This document shows, piece by piece, positions 10,896 through 22,158 of a stretch of 64,000 nt of DNA. The position numbers and the translations under genes are program-made. The notes under the pieces are model-generated. The model ran no database searches and was not told the origin of the DNA. It saw nothing but the letters and a program-made list of their open reading frames with translations. Position 1 is the first letter of the stretch; every line of letters starts with the position of its first letter. Source of the DNA: Manduca sexta (Eukaryota; Arthropoda; Insecta; Lepidoptera; Sphingidae); NCBI RefSeq assembly GCF_014839805.1, contig NC_051129.1, forward strand, positions 12,094,920 to 12,158,919, in the 5' to 3' direction.

Positions 10896-11940
10896 TATCT
10901 CATAAATATAATAATTTCAAAAGTCTATTAAGATTCGATGTTTGTGTGAGAGTACTAAATAGAGTAGGATAAAATTTTACATGTGAATAGATAATATCCT
11001 GAATAACATACAGGGTTTTTTTAACATAAAATACTGCACACTGAGAATTTTAATCTGAGAAACGTTTTTCACGCGGGTAGAGCCGCAAGTCACAGGCAGA
11101 TTTAAATAAAAATTATCACTTTTTGCAAATAAAAAAACTATACGACATTTACATTCTCAAAAATGATAAAAACGACATTGATTCGCTATTAAAACTGTAT
11201 ACAAATTTAATAAATTATACATTGACCGCGGTAAATTCGAAAACAATATGCCTATTAATTTATACTAGCTTACATACGCGGCTCTACTTGCGGATTTTGA
11301 GCTGGTGTTACCTTTAACAGAAATCACATCATTTTACATAAAAAATTTATACAACATAAACTAAAAATATTGTAATAGCATCATGGTAAAGTTCGTATTA
11401 ACCGCACCTGATGATGCAATGTAGTCTGTAATAAAACGTCAGCCAACAAAATCTTTCAAACGGACAAACATCAAAACTCCAATTACTTTTATAGATGACG
11501 CCATCGTTATTCGCGTATTACATATTCAAAAAACAGGACTTTTCAAGCATTATAATAGTCATAACGTTGATCTACATTAACACCTGGTACCTCTATAATT
11601 TACAGCTCTACCATAAAGATTTACAAAGAAAATATCCATTTTATTTAAAAAAACTGACTGATTAACAATACTCAGTGAAATACAGGGGATCGACTAATAT
11701 GTCAGAAACATTTAATAATGCACATAACTTTCACATATTATCCCGGGCTATTTTGTCATTGTGCATTCTTTACCTCTGCTAATATTTCACCAAAAATCCT
11801 ATTCAATTTTTTTGATTATTTTATAGTTTAATGAGAATATGGCATTTGCATGAGTGTATAGAAATACACTCATAACTTAAAGTGTTATGTTGCCGCTGCG
11901 ACGAATTCTCTATATCTCTAATATTTATAGCATAGTGTGC
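10896..11940. other. Unassigned sequence with two facing Helitron-like end fragments
   Basis: Mostly unrecognised AT-rich sequence. Two short matches to a common lepidopteran element end occur in opposite orientation: TTTTTCACGCGGGTAGAGCC at about 11065-11088 (+) and, on the minus strand, CCGCAAGTAGAGCCGCGTAT near 11290-11271 running into GTAAGCTAGT. The second ends in CTAGT, as Helitron 3' ends do. The assignment is tentative. Confidence 0.35.
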
Positions 11941-12017
11941 TAAAATCTAATTATAATTGATATCAATACTTAAATTCGTGTCGGCTTCCCTTTCAGATAA
12001 TTTCACTCTTCGCCACT
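11941..12017 (+). mobile_element. Fragment related to the AGTGGCGG inverted-repeat element
   Basis: GGCTTCCCTTTCAGATAATT then TCACTCTTCGCCACT parallels the right end of the element at 60109-60270 (GCGTTCCCTTTCGGTAAATC then TCACCATCCGCCACT). AATCTAATTAT also aligns. No left end is visible, so this is a diverged partial copy. Confidence 0.4.
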
Positions 12018-12119
12018 GTAGACAAAGCTTTTTCCATAAAATTCCATTCCATAAAGAATTACATTAATCTTATATGTCTTACGCTCTGTATGTCTAACAA
12101 GCTGTTGGAATTAGTAAAC

Positions 12120-12265
12120 ATACCTATCAACCGTTAACATCACGGCGCGTCACCGAAGCGGTCGTCAGACGCGAATCATCGCAGCGGGGCGGCGGCGTGC
12201 TAATCCACAAACGGACGTGTGGTGAGATGCGGGCGACGCGTGGGCGGCAAACGTAATTAATCGCT
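12120..12265. other. GC-rich patch
   Basis: A sharp local GC and CpG rise (for example GCAGCGGGGCGGCGGCGTGC) in AT-rich DNA. It is not part of a repeat I recognise. It could be a conserved regulatory element or promoter; no ORF supports an exon. Confidence 0.3.
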
Positions 12266-13534
12266 TAAATTATATAAATTATTTTTAATATTTTAGCCTA
12301 GAACCGATCGGAGTTAGGTAAACTTCCACTTTTGAAGATTAAGCAAAATCTATGTAATATGTATTTTTTCTAAATTGGTATTTCTCCTGATCGACGGACA
12401 ATCATTATACCCTTGATTCCTTAGCATTATAAGACTTAACACATGCTTGATTGAGGAACGCAATGAACTGAAATTTAAAGCTTACCATTTCGCTCCTCTC
12501 GTCCTTACATGTGTAGTATAAAATTCAAAATAATCGAACTCAATAATATATATTTATTGATAACCAATACACTTAGCCCACCATTTCCTCCCTCTAATTA
12601 TAGTATTTGTCCGTTACTATAACTCCACGATTACGTAATGCAACATCCAGGCTGATTCATAAAGCACGGCGAGCGCGTTGATGTCTTTCACACGTACACC
12701 CATTACCGGCCACATAGAGTCGAGGTAGAGCGTTTCGCAGGTCAAGGCAGACGTGCCAATCATCCTCATTCGGTCCCATTATGACTGCACTGTATCACAA
12801 ATGTTATATAACCGTCGTAAAGCGCTTTGTTACGCGCTTGACGCCCGGCCTTGAACGCGCTTTTAGCGCGTTTGGAGGAATTAGCGAATGGTTAGGTCAT
12901 TTTGCTGTATTGAATACCCAAGGGCGTTAGGCTGTTGATTTTAATTAACAGAATTGATGTTTATAGCGTTATTTATATTTATACGTTCGTACATCACGCA
13001 GAGTATCAATTTGGTTTGATTAAATGGATTTTGCTAGTAGTATACTAATATTTTGAAAGTTCGGTTCGTAAATTATTTGTATTTGTGTTTATATTGATGA
13101 TTGTGTTATGTATAATGTTTGATGCTCATTTTACAAAATGTATTTTGTCATTTGGAATGTATTCTCGTTCCTTATAATGCTCTTTATTGTATAGATGAAT
13201 TGTGTTAATTAGTTTTCTCAGTAAGTAATTAATTTATAATGTAATCAGAAATAAATATTTTTTAAACCGTAATTGGTTCTTTTTAAATTATTATGGAGAA
13301 AGAACGGGAATAGAAATAGGAACATCATTAAATTTTTTTTAGTACTAAATACGAGTCATTTGTCTTCTGTTAACTTATGCGTTTATCTTCTTGTAATCTC
13401 TGATCTCTACAGACTCTGTTTCCATTCATAAACACCAGATTTCCTTAATTTATGCAAAAAGAAAACCAAAATTCAATCAATTCGGAAATATTTGAAAAAT
13501 GTATTTGAAGGTTTTTATTCATATTATCAAAATA
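12266..13534. other. Unassigned sequence before a gap
   Basis: No gene or known repeat. A perfect 8-bp inverted repeat AACGCGCT/AGCGCGTT with a 3-base loop lies at 12854-12872 within a GCGC-rich patch. Confidence 0.4.
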
Positions 13535-14034
13535 NNNNNNNNNNNNNNNNNNNNNNNNNNNNNNNNNNNNNNNNNNNNNNNNNNNNNNNNNNNNNNNNNN
13601 NNNNNNNNNNNNNNNNNNNNNNNNNNNNNNNNNNNNNNNNNNNNNNNNNNNNNNNNNNNNNNNNNNNNNNNNNNNNNNNNNNNNNNNNNNNNNNNNNNNN
13701 NNNNNNNNNNNNNNNNNNNNNNNNNNNNNNNNNNNNNNNNNNNNNNNNNNNNNNNNNNNNNNNNNNNNNNNNNNNNNNNNNNNNNNNNNNNNNNNNNNNN
13801 NNNNNNNNNNNNNNNNNNNNNNNNNNNNNNNNNNNNNNNNNNNNNNNNNNNNNNNNNNNNNNNNNNNNNNNNNNNNNNNNNNNNNNNNNNNNNNNNNNNN
13901 NNNNNNNNNNNNNNNNNNNNNNNNNNNNNNNNNNNNNNNNNNNNNNNNNNNNNNNNNNNNNNNNNNNNNNNNNNNNNNNNNNNNNNNNNNNNNNNNNNNN
14001 NNNNNNNNNNNNNNNNNNNNNNNNNNNNNNNNNN
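13535..14034. other. Assembly gap (500 N)
   Basis: Exactly 500 N, the same length as the other two gaps, so the size is nominal. Open frames across it are artefacts. Confidence 0.99.
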
Positions 14035-14330
14035 GGTAGTTTACTACCACGGTCCAAAAGACATGAAGATATGCAAGATACAAGACTGTTATTTACGTTC
14101 TTCTGCCAGACAGTAGTACAGTCGGCCAAAAAGGTAGGTGAATAAATTCAAAATTTCAAATCGCCTTGAAACTTTTTTGTCTCCTTCAACAATCGTCTTG
14201 TATTCATTAAAACAAACTTCAAATGGTTTATTTTAGTCCAGCTGCTTTTGAAGACGGTACATGGTAAAACCTCGGTCGTCCCATCATCAATAAAAGAGAC
14301 GATAAGGACTTTAATTAATAAGACAAAAAA

Positions 14331-14432
14331 GCCGGCATAATTATGTCGACTGGTAAGGAGTGTTCTTCCGTCAGTCGACACTATCCGAAACCTATACCAC
14401 TTACCATCACGTGTAGGTCACTTTAACAAGGT
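14331..14432 (+). repeat. Family C fragment
   Basis: GCCGGCATAATTATGTCGAC and CACTTACCATCACGTGTAGG match family C. The stem arms GTCGACTG (14345-14352) and CAGTCGAC (14372-14379) are perfect although the loop and flanks are diverged. The stretch 14035-14330 just before it is unassigned. Confidence 0.6.
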
Positions 14433-14740
14433 TCATCCAAGCGAAGCAGCGAACTACAGCAACATTTAACCTCTTCATGTTTTATTCATACAAAGAGCAT
14501 AGATTATAAATCACGCGAGCGATCTTTCGATACATTAGTCTATGGACAGGTGTCGCAATAAACATAATAGTTGTTTCTGGTTGGAAACATTTATAACATA
14601 AAATTTTTAAACGATTTGATTGCTGTCATAACATTTTTGTGTTTTGTTAACGGGTTCTTATATTTTATATTGAAACTGACGCGTTTGAACCGAAAATATA
14701 TTAAATTTTTAACTCACTATCAATCTTGTGAATATTTTCT

Positions 14741-14893
14741 TGGTGTTAGATGTCTTGTAGGCAAGAGTCCGGTTTTGTAGGTACCATCGCAACATCTATT
14801 TCTGCCATCTAGCAACATGGCGCTCTTGTTTCGAGGACAGTGTAGCCAGCGTAATTATTGGGCTTTATAATAATTAACCATTAAAACATCGGA
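14741..14893 (+). repeat. Family B fragment, diverged
   Basis: GTTTTGTAGGTACCATCGCA, ATCTATTTCTGCCATCTAGC and GGACAGTGTAGCCAGCGTAA match the first half of family B with many changes. The 3' half is missing. Confidence 0.6.
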
Positions 14894-15682
14894 ATGTTTG
14901 CCGGCAAACATAACAGCTACATGACATTTACGTGTGTCACGGGAATATAACCTTATATACTACATAATAAGGTTATTTATATCATATCTTAGGATGATAA
15001 ATCATTACCACCATTTTCAATAAACTATTCCAATTTTAAATTTCGTTCAGATCCCGAAAACCAATTAGAATAAGCATGTCAAAAAAACTCTTCTCTAATT
15101 GGTCCTTGCACCCTTTGGGATCGATTATTAAAAATGACGGTAAGTAATATTAAAACAATTAGTATAATACACCTGTTCTTTTTTAAATGTTAAGGTGGCT
15201 GATATCATACACACACACACTCATTCTGAAACTCCGAATGGAGGTCTGGAGAGAGAGAGCTTCAACCCATCTCCATGTTTCGCTTTGGTAACAAATCAAT
15301 CTGTTAATGTTTCACGAATAAGTCAAATGTCGTCAAATCTTGTCCACTTGCAAATTTTATAATTAAATCAAGCATAATATTATGATAAATTTGTGTCACT
15401 TTAATATCCACAGAACTCCATTCATACAAAATGGCATTTAATATTCAGTCGCGTCGCATAATTTAAACTTATTAATGAGTGTTAAGTGTGTTATGAACGA
15501 AGAGATAAAAATAGCTGCATTAATATTTTATATATTTTGTGAATGCAAATGTTGGAGTCAGCACTGTGATAAGCGCCTCTTGTACAATCCACATAGCATC
15601 TTGAACAGTTTATAAGATTTGACAAAACGTCATGCATCAAAGCGAAAGAACAAAATTACAAGTCTACATATAAATCTTAACT
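14894..15682. other. Unassigned sequence
   Basis: Nothing recognised beyond a short (CA)n run near 15208-15222 and a GAGA run near 15250. Confidence 0.4.
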
Positions 15683-15830
15683 ATGAATAGGATAGTGACG
15701 ATCTGCGAAAGGTCGCTGATGAGAACTGGATGCGACAGGCCGAAGACAGTGTAAAATGGCGCATATTGGAGGAGGCCTATGTCTAGTGGACAAAGATATA
15801 GCTGATGATGATAATGATGATGAATAGGAT
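15683..15830 (+). mobile_element. RTE-type LINE tail, 126 bp, with 11-bp target duplication
   Basis: The insert 15694-15819 encodes, in one frame, DENWMRQAEDSVKWRILEEA then YV and a stop, the usual end of RTE reverse transcriptases (consensus ending EAYVQQW). It closes with GCTGATGATGATAATGATG. ATGAATAGGAT is repeated exactly at 15683-15693 and 15820-15830. The Q codon after YV is TAG, so this copy carries a stop. It is 5'-truncated and inactive. Confidence 0.9.
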
Positions 15831-16141
15831 TCTTGAAAATACATGACTAGTTTAATAATTTCATAATATTATACAAACATAATATAACACACACATATAC
15901 TTTAGAATCATATTTTTTATTTAGGAAAATTCATGTGTATAGTTAAAACTGATATCTACGGTTCAAAAGCAGGCTAGTGTGAAAATCACCCGTAATGATT
16001 ATGTGCCTATAATTTGGATAAATATATTATTAATTACTTAAATGAGGAAGGAGATAAACAACCCAAAATATAACACAAGGATGTTACAATAACAAACGTA
16101 GAGTATAAGGAACTCAGTCACTGAAGTTAAAATCCATAATA
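15831..16141. other. Unassigned sequence
   Basis: AT-rich; nothing recognised. Confidence 0.4.
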
Positions 16142-16310
16142 ATCGCTCCCGGGTGGAGCAAAGTGATACTCAGCCCGGAGTCTGAAATTTATGCCCGATA
16201 TGGCGATAGGCTCGCCCCGTATCACATCATGGGACGGAATAAACTTGGCGAAAACTGGGTGACCTGGTGACGCCTCTGCATACTCCTTCAGGGATAAATG
16301 CGTGATCATA
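16142..16310 (+). mobile_element. Family A SINE, partial
   Basis: Matches run from the end of the tRNA-like head (CTCCCGGGTGGAGCAAAGTG) through CAGCCCGGAGTCTGAAATTT, TGGGACGGAATAAACTTGGC and CTCCTTCAGGGATAAATGCG. A short deletion falls between the head and CAGCCCGG. The A box is missing. Confidence 0.75.
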
Positions 16311-18249
16311 TGTGTGAGAATATTCGCTTCAAAATCGATATCCAAATCAGAACATAACAGTGCTTTTTCTCTACATTAACATTTTAACACGCTTTCTCAT
16401 CTAAATTCCACCAACTATATAATATTAAAGCAAATATACATTACGGTTTGAAGATACGCATATCACACGCTCATTGTATATTTAGTCACAGTTATATATA
16501 ATTCTAATTTACACAGAAAAGGATGTCCAAGGTGTAATGACCGCTAGTTCATATATACATATTCTTGTTAGTATATACCAGTTCCAATGATTCGTCCGTA
16601 TGTTACGCCCACGATCTCAATACATGAAAAACGCGAGAAACATATAGCGTGCACGAAAATTTCGCGCCTTAGAAAGTTTTAGTTAGATTACAATCGATTT
16701 AATCGATTAAATGCTTGCTAAACGCTGGGAATTCCATGGAACCCGGCTTACACACAGACTTCAAATAATCATTATTTAGTTACGCGCTGGGACGGAGCCA
16801 GGTGATTTTAGTTGGGTCTGACCCCATGACAGAAACTAGCAGTAATAGTCCTCTTTTAAATAATTGTTTTATTGTGTTGACGTGAAAAATAACATTAAGT
16901 TACACTTTTAACAATCTATACCACTACATGAATTTATCATATTGAATATAATTTTGTCAAGTATGTTCATTTTATTTCTTTAAAGCTTATAGTACCGTAA
17001 TATACTTCTAAGTAGTACTAAAATATACTTTAAGTTTAGAACCAGCAACGTGATCATTCTTTCCAAAAAGTATACACGAGCGAAAAAGGTGATTAGTCAT
17101 CTCAATCTTCGATTTTGTCCCACCTCAATACCCCTAAGTCCCTTCCTGTGTCCTGCATTGAATGTCGACAGGTTGGCGAGCTGTTAGCGATGTTGGGAGG
17201 TGATAATCGCTCGAAATACTGATTTAGTGGCACCACGTCTTGTGCCCGCGCGGGATAACGCCAGATTACCCGTTCAGCTGTGACTTATTGGAGTGTTGTG
17301 TGATTAACGACTTGTAGACCAGTTGTTGCGTGGAATCGAGGTTATTTCTGCACGTTTTTAAAATAAGTTTGTAATGAAGAAACTGAGAGAGAAAGAGGCA
17401 GTCTTGGCTGTTATGATTAATAAAAATAAACAGTGCTTTGCTGAATCTTCATAAATGTGAAATAATTTGAATTACATAAGTATGATAGTTTGAAAAATGT
17501 CCGTATTATTAAATAAGCAAATGATTAATAGATAATAATCCCTGTGTTTTTCCTTCCTCCGTTAGTCTTTCAGGAAAATACATTTTTTATCGTTTTCGAA
17601 AACTCACGAGTTGATAAACTGTAAAAACATTCAAAATTCGTATTAAATACTCTCAGGAATGCACATTTTACAATTCTTTCGTTTGTCGACAAAGTAAGTC
17701 ACAAATATACGATATACTTTACCTTTAAAGCAATAATGAGAGATAAAAAGGCAGAAAATAAGTTTTAAAAAAAATCTAATTTAAAAAATTTACCACTAAA
17801 CTGCATTGAGACAAATCCGTCCATTTATCTGAATCATGGCCGCACATTTCACAAACGCTAGAGTACAAACTTACACTCCCATCGACTCCGTTTGTCATCG
17901 GCTTATACTTTATTAAGCCGTGCTGGGAGGGTCTTATAGACCTCAAAATATTATTAGATTTATTGGGTCTGCGTTTTGTGTCTTTTGATTTAGCCAGTCC
18001 CTCACGTGACCATGAAAGCTCTAAAGTCTCCGAAACGTTATATAATAATTATAATATAAAAATCGCGATATAATCCGAAAATAATTTTATTTCAACGTCG
18101 ACATAAGAAATCATTATACAGATAGAAACATAAACAGAAAAGAATTCTAAAAATCGCTAATACATATTCGATTAATCTTATGTAGTCAGCTCTTTTTTTT
18201 ATTACTTTTCTCTCAGTTTGCAGACCCCGGTTTCTGCCATTTTATTATT
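16311..18249. other. Unassigned sequence
   Basis: About 1.9 kb without a recognisable gene or repeat; a GC rise near 17150-17290 is not part of any repeat recognised. Confidence 0.4.
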
Positions 18250-18492
18250 TAAACAAATAATGAAAGACGACAATCAAATTAGCGAAGATTTTGAAAACTT
18301 TATCGCACACTCAAGCATCTTTTCATGCAAAACTAAACCAAATATATTTGTATTATTACCAGAAGGTTATATGAATAAATAATGAAAGATGACAATCAAG
18401 CTAGCGACAATTTCTTCGAAAACTTCATTTTCCCATTACAGCAATGTTTCATGCAAAATTAAACCAAATATCTTAATATTACCACCAGAAGC
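18250..18492 (+). repeat. Diverged tandem duplication, period about 122 bp
   Basis: Two units of about 120 bp share AAATAATGAAAGAYGACAAT (18255 and 18377), a TTCATGCAAAAYTAAACCAA block and ACCAGAAG at their ends (Y is C or T). Each starts a short frame from the shared ATG: the first is 40 codons (MKDDNQISEDFENFI at its start), the second about 27 (MKDDNQASDNFFENFI). A 3-base insertion in the second keeps the frame. Whether either is translated is unknown. I recognise no protein family. Confidence 0.6.
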
Positions 18493-18888
18493 AGTGTTCA
18501 CAACAAAACCGCGTCAAATCGTAGTGTGAACACAACATAATATATACATTTCACACGAACGTTTTTATAATGTGGCATAACACGAGTCGTGACGGATCAC
18601 GATTAGCGATGTTCCCGAAACGCCGGACCGACTCCATGTTGCGAATTAAATCATTTTCATGAATAGACATTTTGTGTTTCGTACGGAACTGGTTTGGGAT
18701 GAAGTCGATTTTGTTATTAATATAGAGAGAAATATCTGCCTGCAACACACACTAAAAATACTTGGAGCAGTTTCTTCAAAATGTAATTTTTTGTTAAAAC
18801 CGTTATTTCAATAAAAAATTTCAACAACATAGCGCTTAGACTTTGAAATAAAGTAATATTTCCAGTAAGTATATAATACATATTTGCC
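18493..18888. other. Unassigned sequence
   Basis: Nothing recognised; a 65-residue minus-strand frame at 18551-18748 is unsupported. Confidence 0.4.
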
Positions 18889-18969
18889 TGACTTCCTTGG
18901 TGGCGTAGTTGTATTGCGTGCGTGGTACAACACCGGTCTGAGGACCAAGGTTCGAATCCCAGGTCGAGC
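18889..18969 (+). mobile_element. Family A SINE head (left half of a split copy)
   Basis: This is the tRNA-like head, with A box TGGCGTAGTTG and B box GGTTCGAATCC, interrupted after CCAGGTCGAGC. The SINE resumes at 24776 with AAGTGATATTGGG. The LINE at 18970-24764 was inserted here, duplicating the last 11 bases (18959-18969 and 24765-24775). Confidence 0.9.
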
Positions 18970-18977
18970 TTTTTTTT

Positions 18978-19207
18978 AGATTCTGACTTACGTTTGTTAG
19001 CCTGGCAAGGGCCGGCTTATACAAACACACCGGTCTTGCGGGTGCGTGCTTTAGGCACTGCGAGCCCTTAAGTGACCATGCTGAGGGCGACCCTCTAAAG
19101 GGTCACGACCTCGGCTCAGGACGGCCACTGAGAGAGGATGTTTTTGGGGACATCAGCGATTATGGAAACGCGAAAGGAGCGAACAACGACCTAACAGTCT
19201 AACATGT
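18978..19207 (-). other. LINE 3' UTR
   Basis: About 230 bp between the ORF2 stop (TAA at 19210-19208) and the poly(A) end. It contains GC-rich pieces such as GAGGGTCGCCCTC-type sequence near 19086. In this class, the 3' UTR is what the reverse transcriptase recognises, but no specific element can be named. Confidence 0.7.
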
Positions 19208-22157
19208 TTACATCGGCGCCCGGGCCGGAGTTATCAGAAGGGTCGGGAGGACGGGGGACGCGGCGAGGTCCTCGACGGCGAGGACGGAGCAGCGGTCGTG
19301 TAGAGTGTAGGAGCTTTTAAGCAGCTCGTGCTTTCTACGTATTGCCAGAGTTATATCGTCCTCTGGATCTGACAGAACTGAACGCGGTCTTCTCCATTTC
19401 GCGCGGTCGAATGGAGTGTATTTTGAATTTAATCGGACTAATGGGTTCGGGGGGTTGACCGCCTTATCGAAATAGCGTCTGCTGGCCATGTGCATAAAGT
19501 GCCTGATGGTCGGCATATCGGTGTCCACGTGGAGGTTGCTATTGCGAACGTACCACGGGGCACCGAGTGCACGTCTGAGAATTTGTTTTGCAACACCTGC
19601 AGACACTTAAGTCGAGCAGGCGGTATATGCGCGAATACGGGGACGCGTACGTCATGATCGGTCTAACGCACGTAGTAAAGATCCTAATCTTGTTGCGGAT
19701 AGACATCTTACTTTTACGGTTTAGGAGCCAGTGGAGCTGGCTCATCGCGAATGCGGCTCGCGCGCGTACCGCATTTACGTGCGGGGCGAAGGTCAAACTC
19801 TGATCAAGATACACACCTAGATATTTGACCTTACGGGTCCAAGGGATGATCTGGCCAGACAATCTAACTGAAGCGTTAGGCGCTTCTTTCTTAGGCATCC
19901 TATGGAATAGGATAGCTTGGCTTTTGGAGGGGTTGACAGTGATGCGCCATTTGCGAAACCACTCGCCGAGCTGATCGGCGGCGGCCTGCAAGGTGCGCAC
20001 CACATGTTCCGGCTCTCTACGTGAAGCGTAGATCGCCGTATCGTCCGCGAATAGCGCCAGATGGGCGTCTTTGAATTTAGGAATATCGCTAGTATATAGC
20101 GAGAAGAGAATGATAGCGCGGAGCCTTGCGGGACTCCGGCCGAGATGGTATGTCTAGAGGAGAGGGTGCCCTCGACGCGATATTTGAAACCGCGATTCGA
20201 CAAAAATTCTCGTATGATGTGCACGAGATGTATGGGCACGTTGAGAGTGTACAGCTTGTACAGCAAGCCGTTGTGCCACACTTTGTCGAATGCTTTCTCA
20301 ACATCGAAGAAGAGAGCACCGGTATAAAATCCTAACTTGAATTTAGAGTAGGCATGCTCCGTGATGCGGAGTATCTGATGCACGCAACTGTGCCTATTAC
20401 GGAAACCAAACTGCTCCGGAGGGAGCAGATTGTGAGAATTGGCTACTATTTTGAGACGGTCGAGGACGATCCGCTCATAAAGTTTCCCTATCGTACTAAG
20501 GAGGCTAATGGGCCTATAAGAGGCCGGATCTGACGCGGGTTTACCCGGCTTGTGAATCCCTATCACGACTGCTTCTTTCCAGGCCTCAGGAAAGTAGCAG
20601 TTCAGGAATGCTGCATTGAGGATGTCAGCAAGAATCTTGACCAGATGCCCCGGTAGCATTTTCAGTAACCTAGTGGGGATACCGTCAGCCCCGGGGCTTT
20701 TCGCCTATTTAGTGCCTTGATCAGAGTGACGACTTCTTTGATCGTCACCGGCGCGAGGGTCGGGGGCGCGTCGACGTCCGGGTCGATTGTTTGTAACGGT
20801 CGCGGAATAGGCGGCGAAGGGATCGCGTTCCTACTTTCGACAAAAGAGTCTACCGCAACAAGATGATCGTGGTCTACGGGAGTTGTTTCGAGCGAGCATT
20901 GAGACTGCAGGGTGGAGGCTAATAATTCCGCTTTCTCGTCGTCGTCAAACGCGGGGCGTTGATTCGGACGATTGAGCGGAGGAAAAGAGGCCACATCCTT
21001 TCTCTTGAAAGAGCGGACCAGCTTCCAAAAGGCCGTGTGGGTCGGTTGGATTTCCGACAAGTGCTGCTCCCACCTCGAATCGACGGCGTCCTTTACGCGA
21101 CGTCTGGCCTCACGTTGGAGGTAACGCGCGAGACGCCGTCGATCCGGGGAGGGTCAGACACGCAGGCCTTTAGTGCTGCGTTTCGCCTCTTCAGCACCCA
21201 TCTCACGTCATCGGGAAGATGCCCTTGACCGTTGCCGGTCTCGGGCACCCTCTCGGAGCTTTCGCTCAAGACGTGGTGTAGATGGTTGGTGAAGGAGCGA
21301 ATCGCGCCGGTCGTTTCCTCGCGAGTCACGATGTTGGGCGGAATAGAGGAGAGAACATCAGATGAAGTGTCGGCGAGTTTGGTGCTCAAGAGCCGCCAAT
21401 TCGTCGACACTTTCACCATGTCGTTGGGACCTGTGTCTGAGGGACCGTTATGGGGGGCTAGTTCTAGGATCACAGGTCTGTGGTCTGAATCTAACTCGTG
21501 AACCACTCGCAGGAACGCACGTTGAGACATACGTTCCTTACGAGTGCAATATCTAAGATATCGGGTCTGAAACTATCGTTCGTGAAACTATAGTGCGTGG
21601 GTTCAGAAGGAACCAGAATGCTCATGTCAATTTCGTCAAGACAGCTCTCGAGTACCGCACCTCTACCGTTGGTAGAGTTGCAGTTCCAGAGAGTGTTCTT
21701 GGCGTTAAGGTCGCCCGCCAGAAGGACGGACTCCCCCATACTGAGTAGGGTTATTAGTTCGTTGGAGTGAAGCTCCTTACTAGGTGAGAGATAGGCCGAG
21801 ATCAGAGTGATCGGCGGGTGTCCTGTCATAGAAAGCCTGCACACTGAAGCCTCAATGCTGCTCAGGCTTTCGGGGGTCGAGAGGTATGCAATGCAGGGAC
21901 CTTTTGTAGTAAATGAGAGTGCCACCTTTAGGGCCATCGGTGCGATCGTTTCGCACGAGATTGAAATTGGGGAGTTTGGGACTGCGTTGGGAGGGTTTGA
22001 GGAACGTTTCCTGGAGGAGGAAGACGTCCAATTTATGATCGCGAGCAAAGTCTGAGAGTTCGGCTCGTTGGCCGCGTATACCATTAAGGTTGAACAAACC
22101 CACTCTGAGGGAGCGAGGCTTGAGTCGCGATGGGTTATTTCCGTTTGGAGAAGCCAT
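19208..22157 (-). pseudogene. LINE ORF2: AP endonuclease + reverse transcriptase, frameshifted
   Basis: Starts at ATG 22157-22155 (MASPNGNNPSRL). N-terminal endonuclease: LRVGLFNLNG, VFLLQETFL, LLAGDLNAKNTLWNC, DILDIAL and SDHRPVIL, carrying the usual Asn, Glu, Asp and His residues that nick target DNA. Reverse transcriptase: RRKAPG(A)DGIP, YRPISLLSTIGKLYERIV, EQFGFRNRHS, ALFFDVEKAFDKVWHNG (motif A), SAGVPQGSALS (motif B), ALFADDTAIYAS (motif C, FADD) and VKYLGVYLD in the thumb. The C-terminus has LGAPWYVRNSNLH and ends at TAA 19210-19208. There is no RNase H. The frame shifts by one base near 21880, 21515, 21070, 20690, 20120, 19640 and 19585, mostly at or beside short homopolymers. All core motifs are present, so the family assignment is firm, but the copy cannot make one protein as written. 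Confidence 0.92.
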
Positions 22158-22158
22158 T

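Noticed and set aside
13445..14145. Several long open frames across the first gap (also at 32443-33090 and 50032-50631)
   Set aside because: They consist almost wholly of N and are artefacts of the 500-N gaps.
16127..16345. 72-residue minus-strand frame (also frames at 47078-47603 and 56871-57371)
   Set aside because: These lie wholly or largely within family A SINE copies and are translations of the repeat.
18250..18492. CRISPR-like or satellite array
   Set aside because: Only two diverged units, no regular spacers; the genome is eukaryotic in character.
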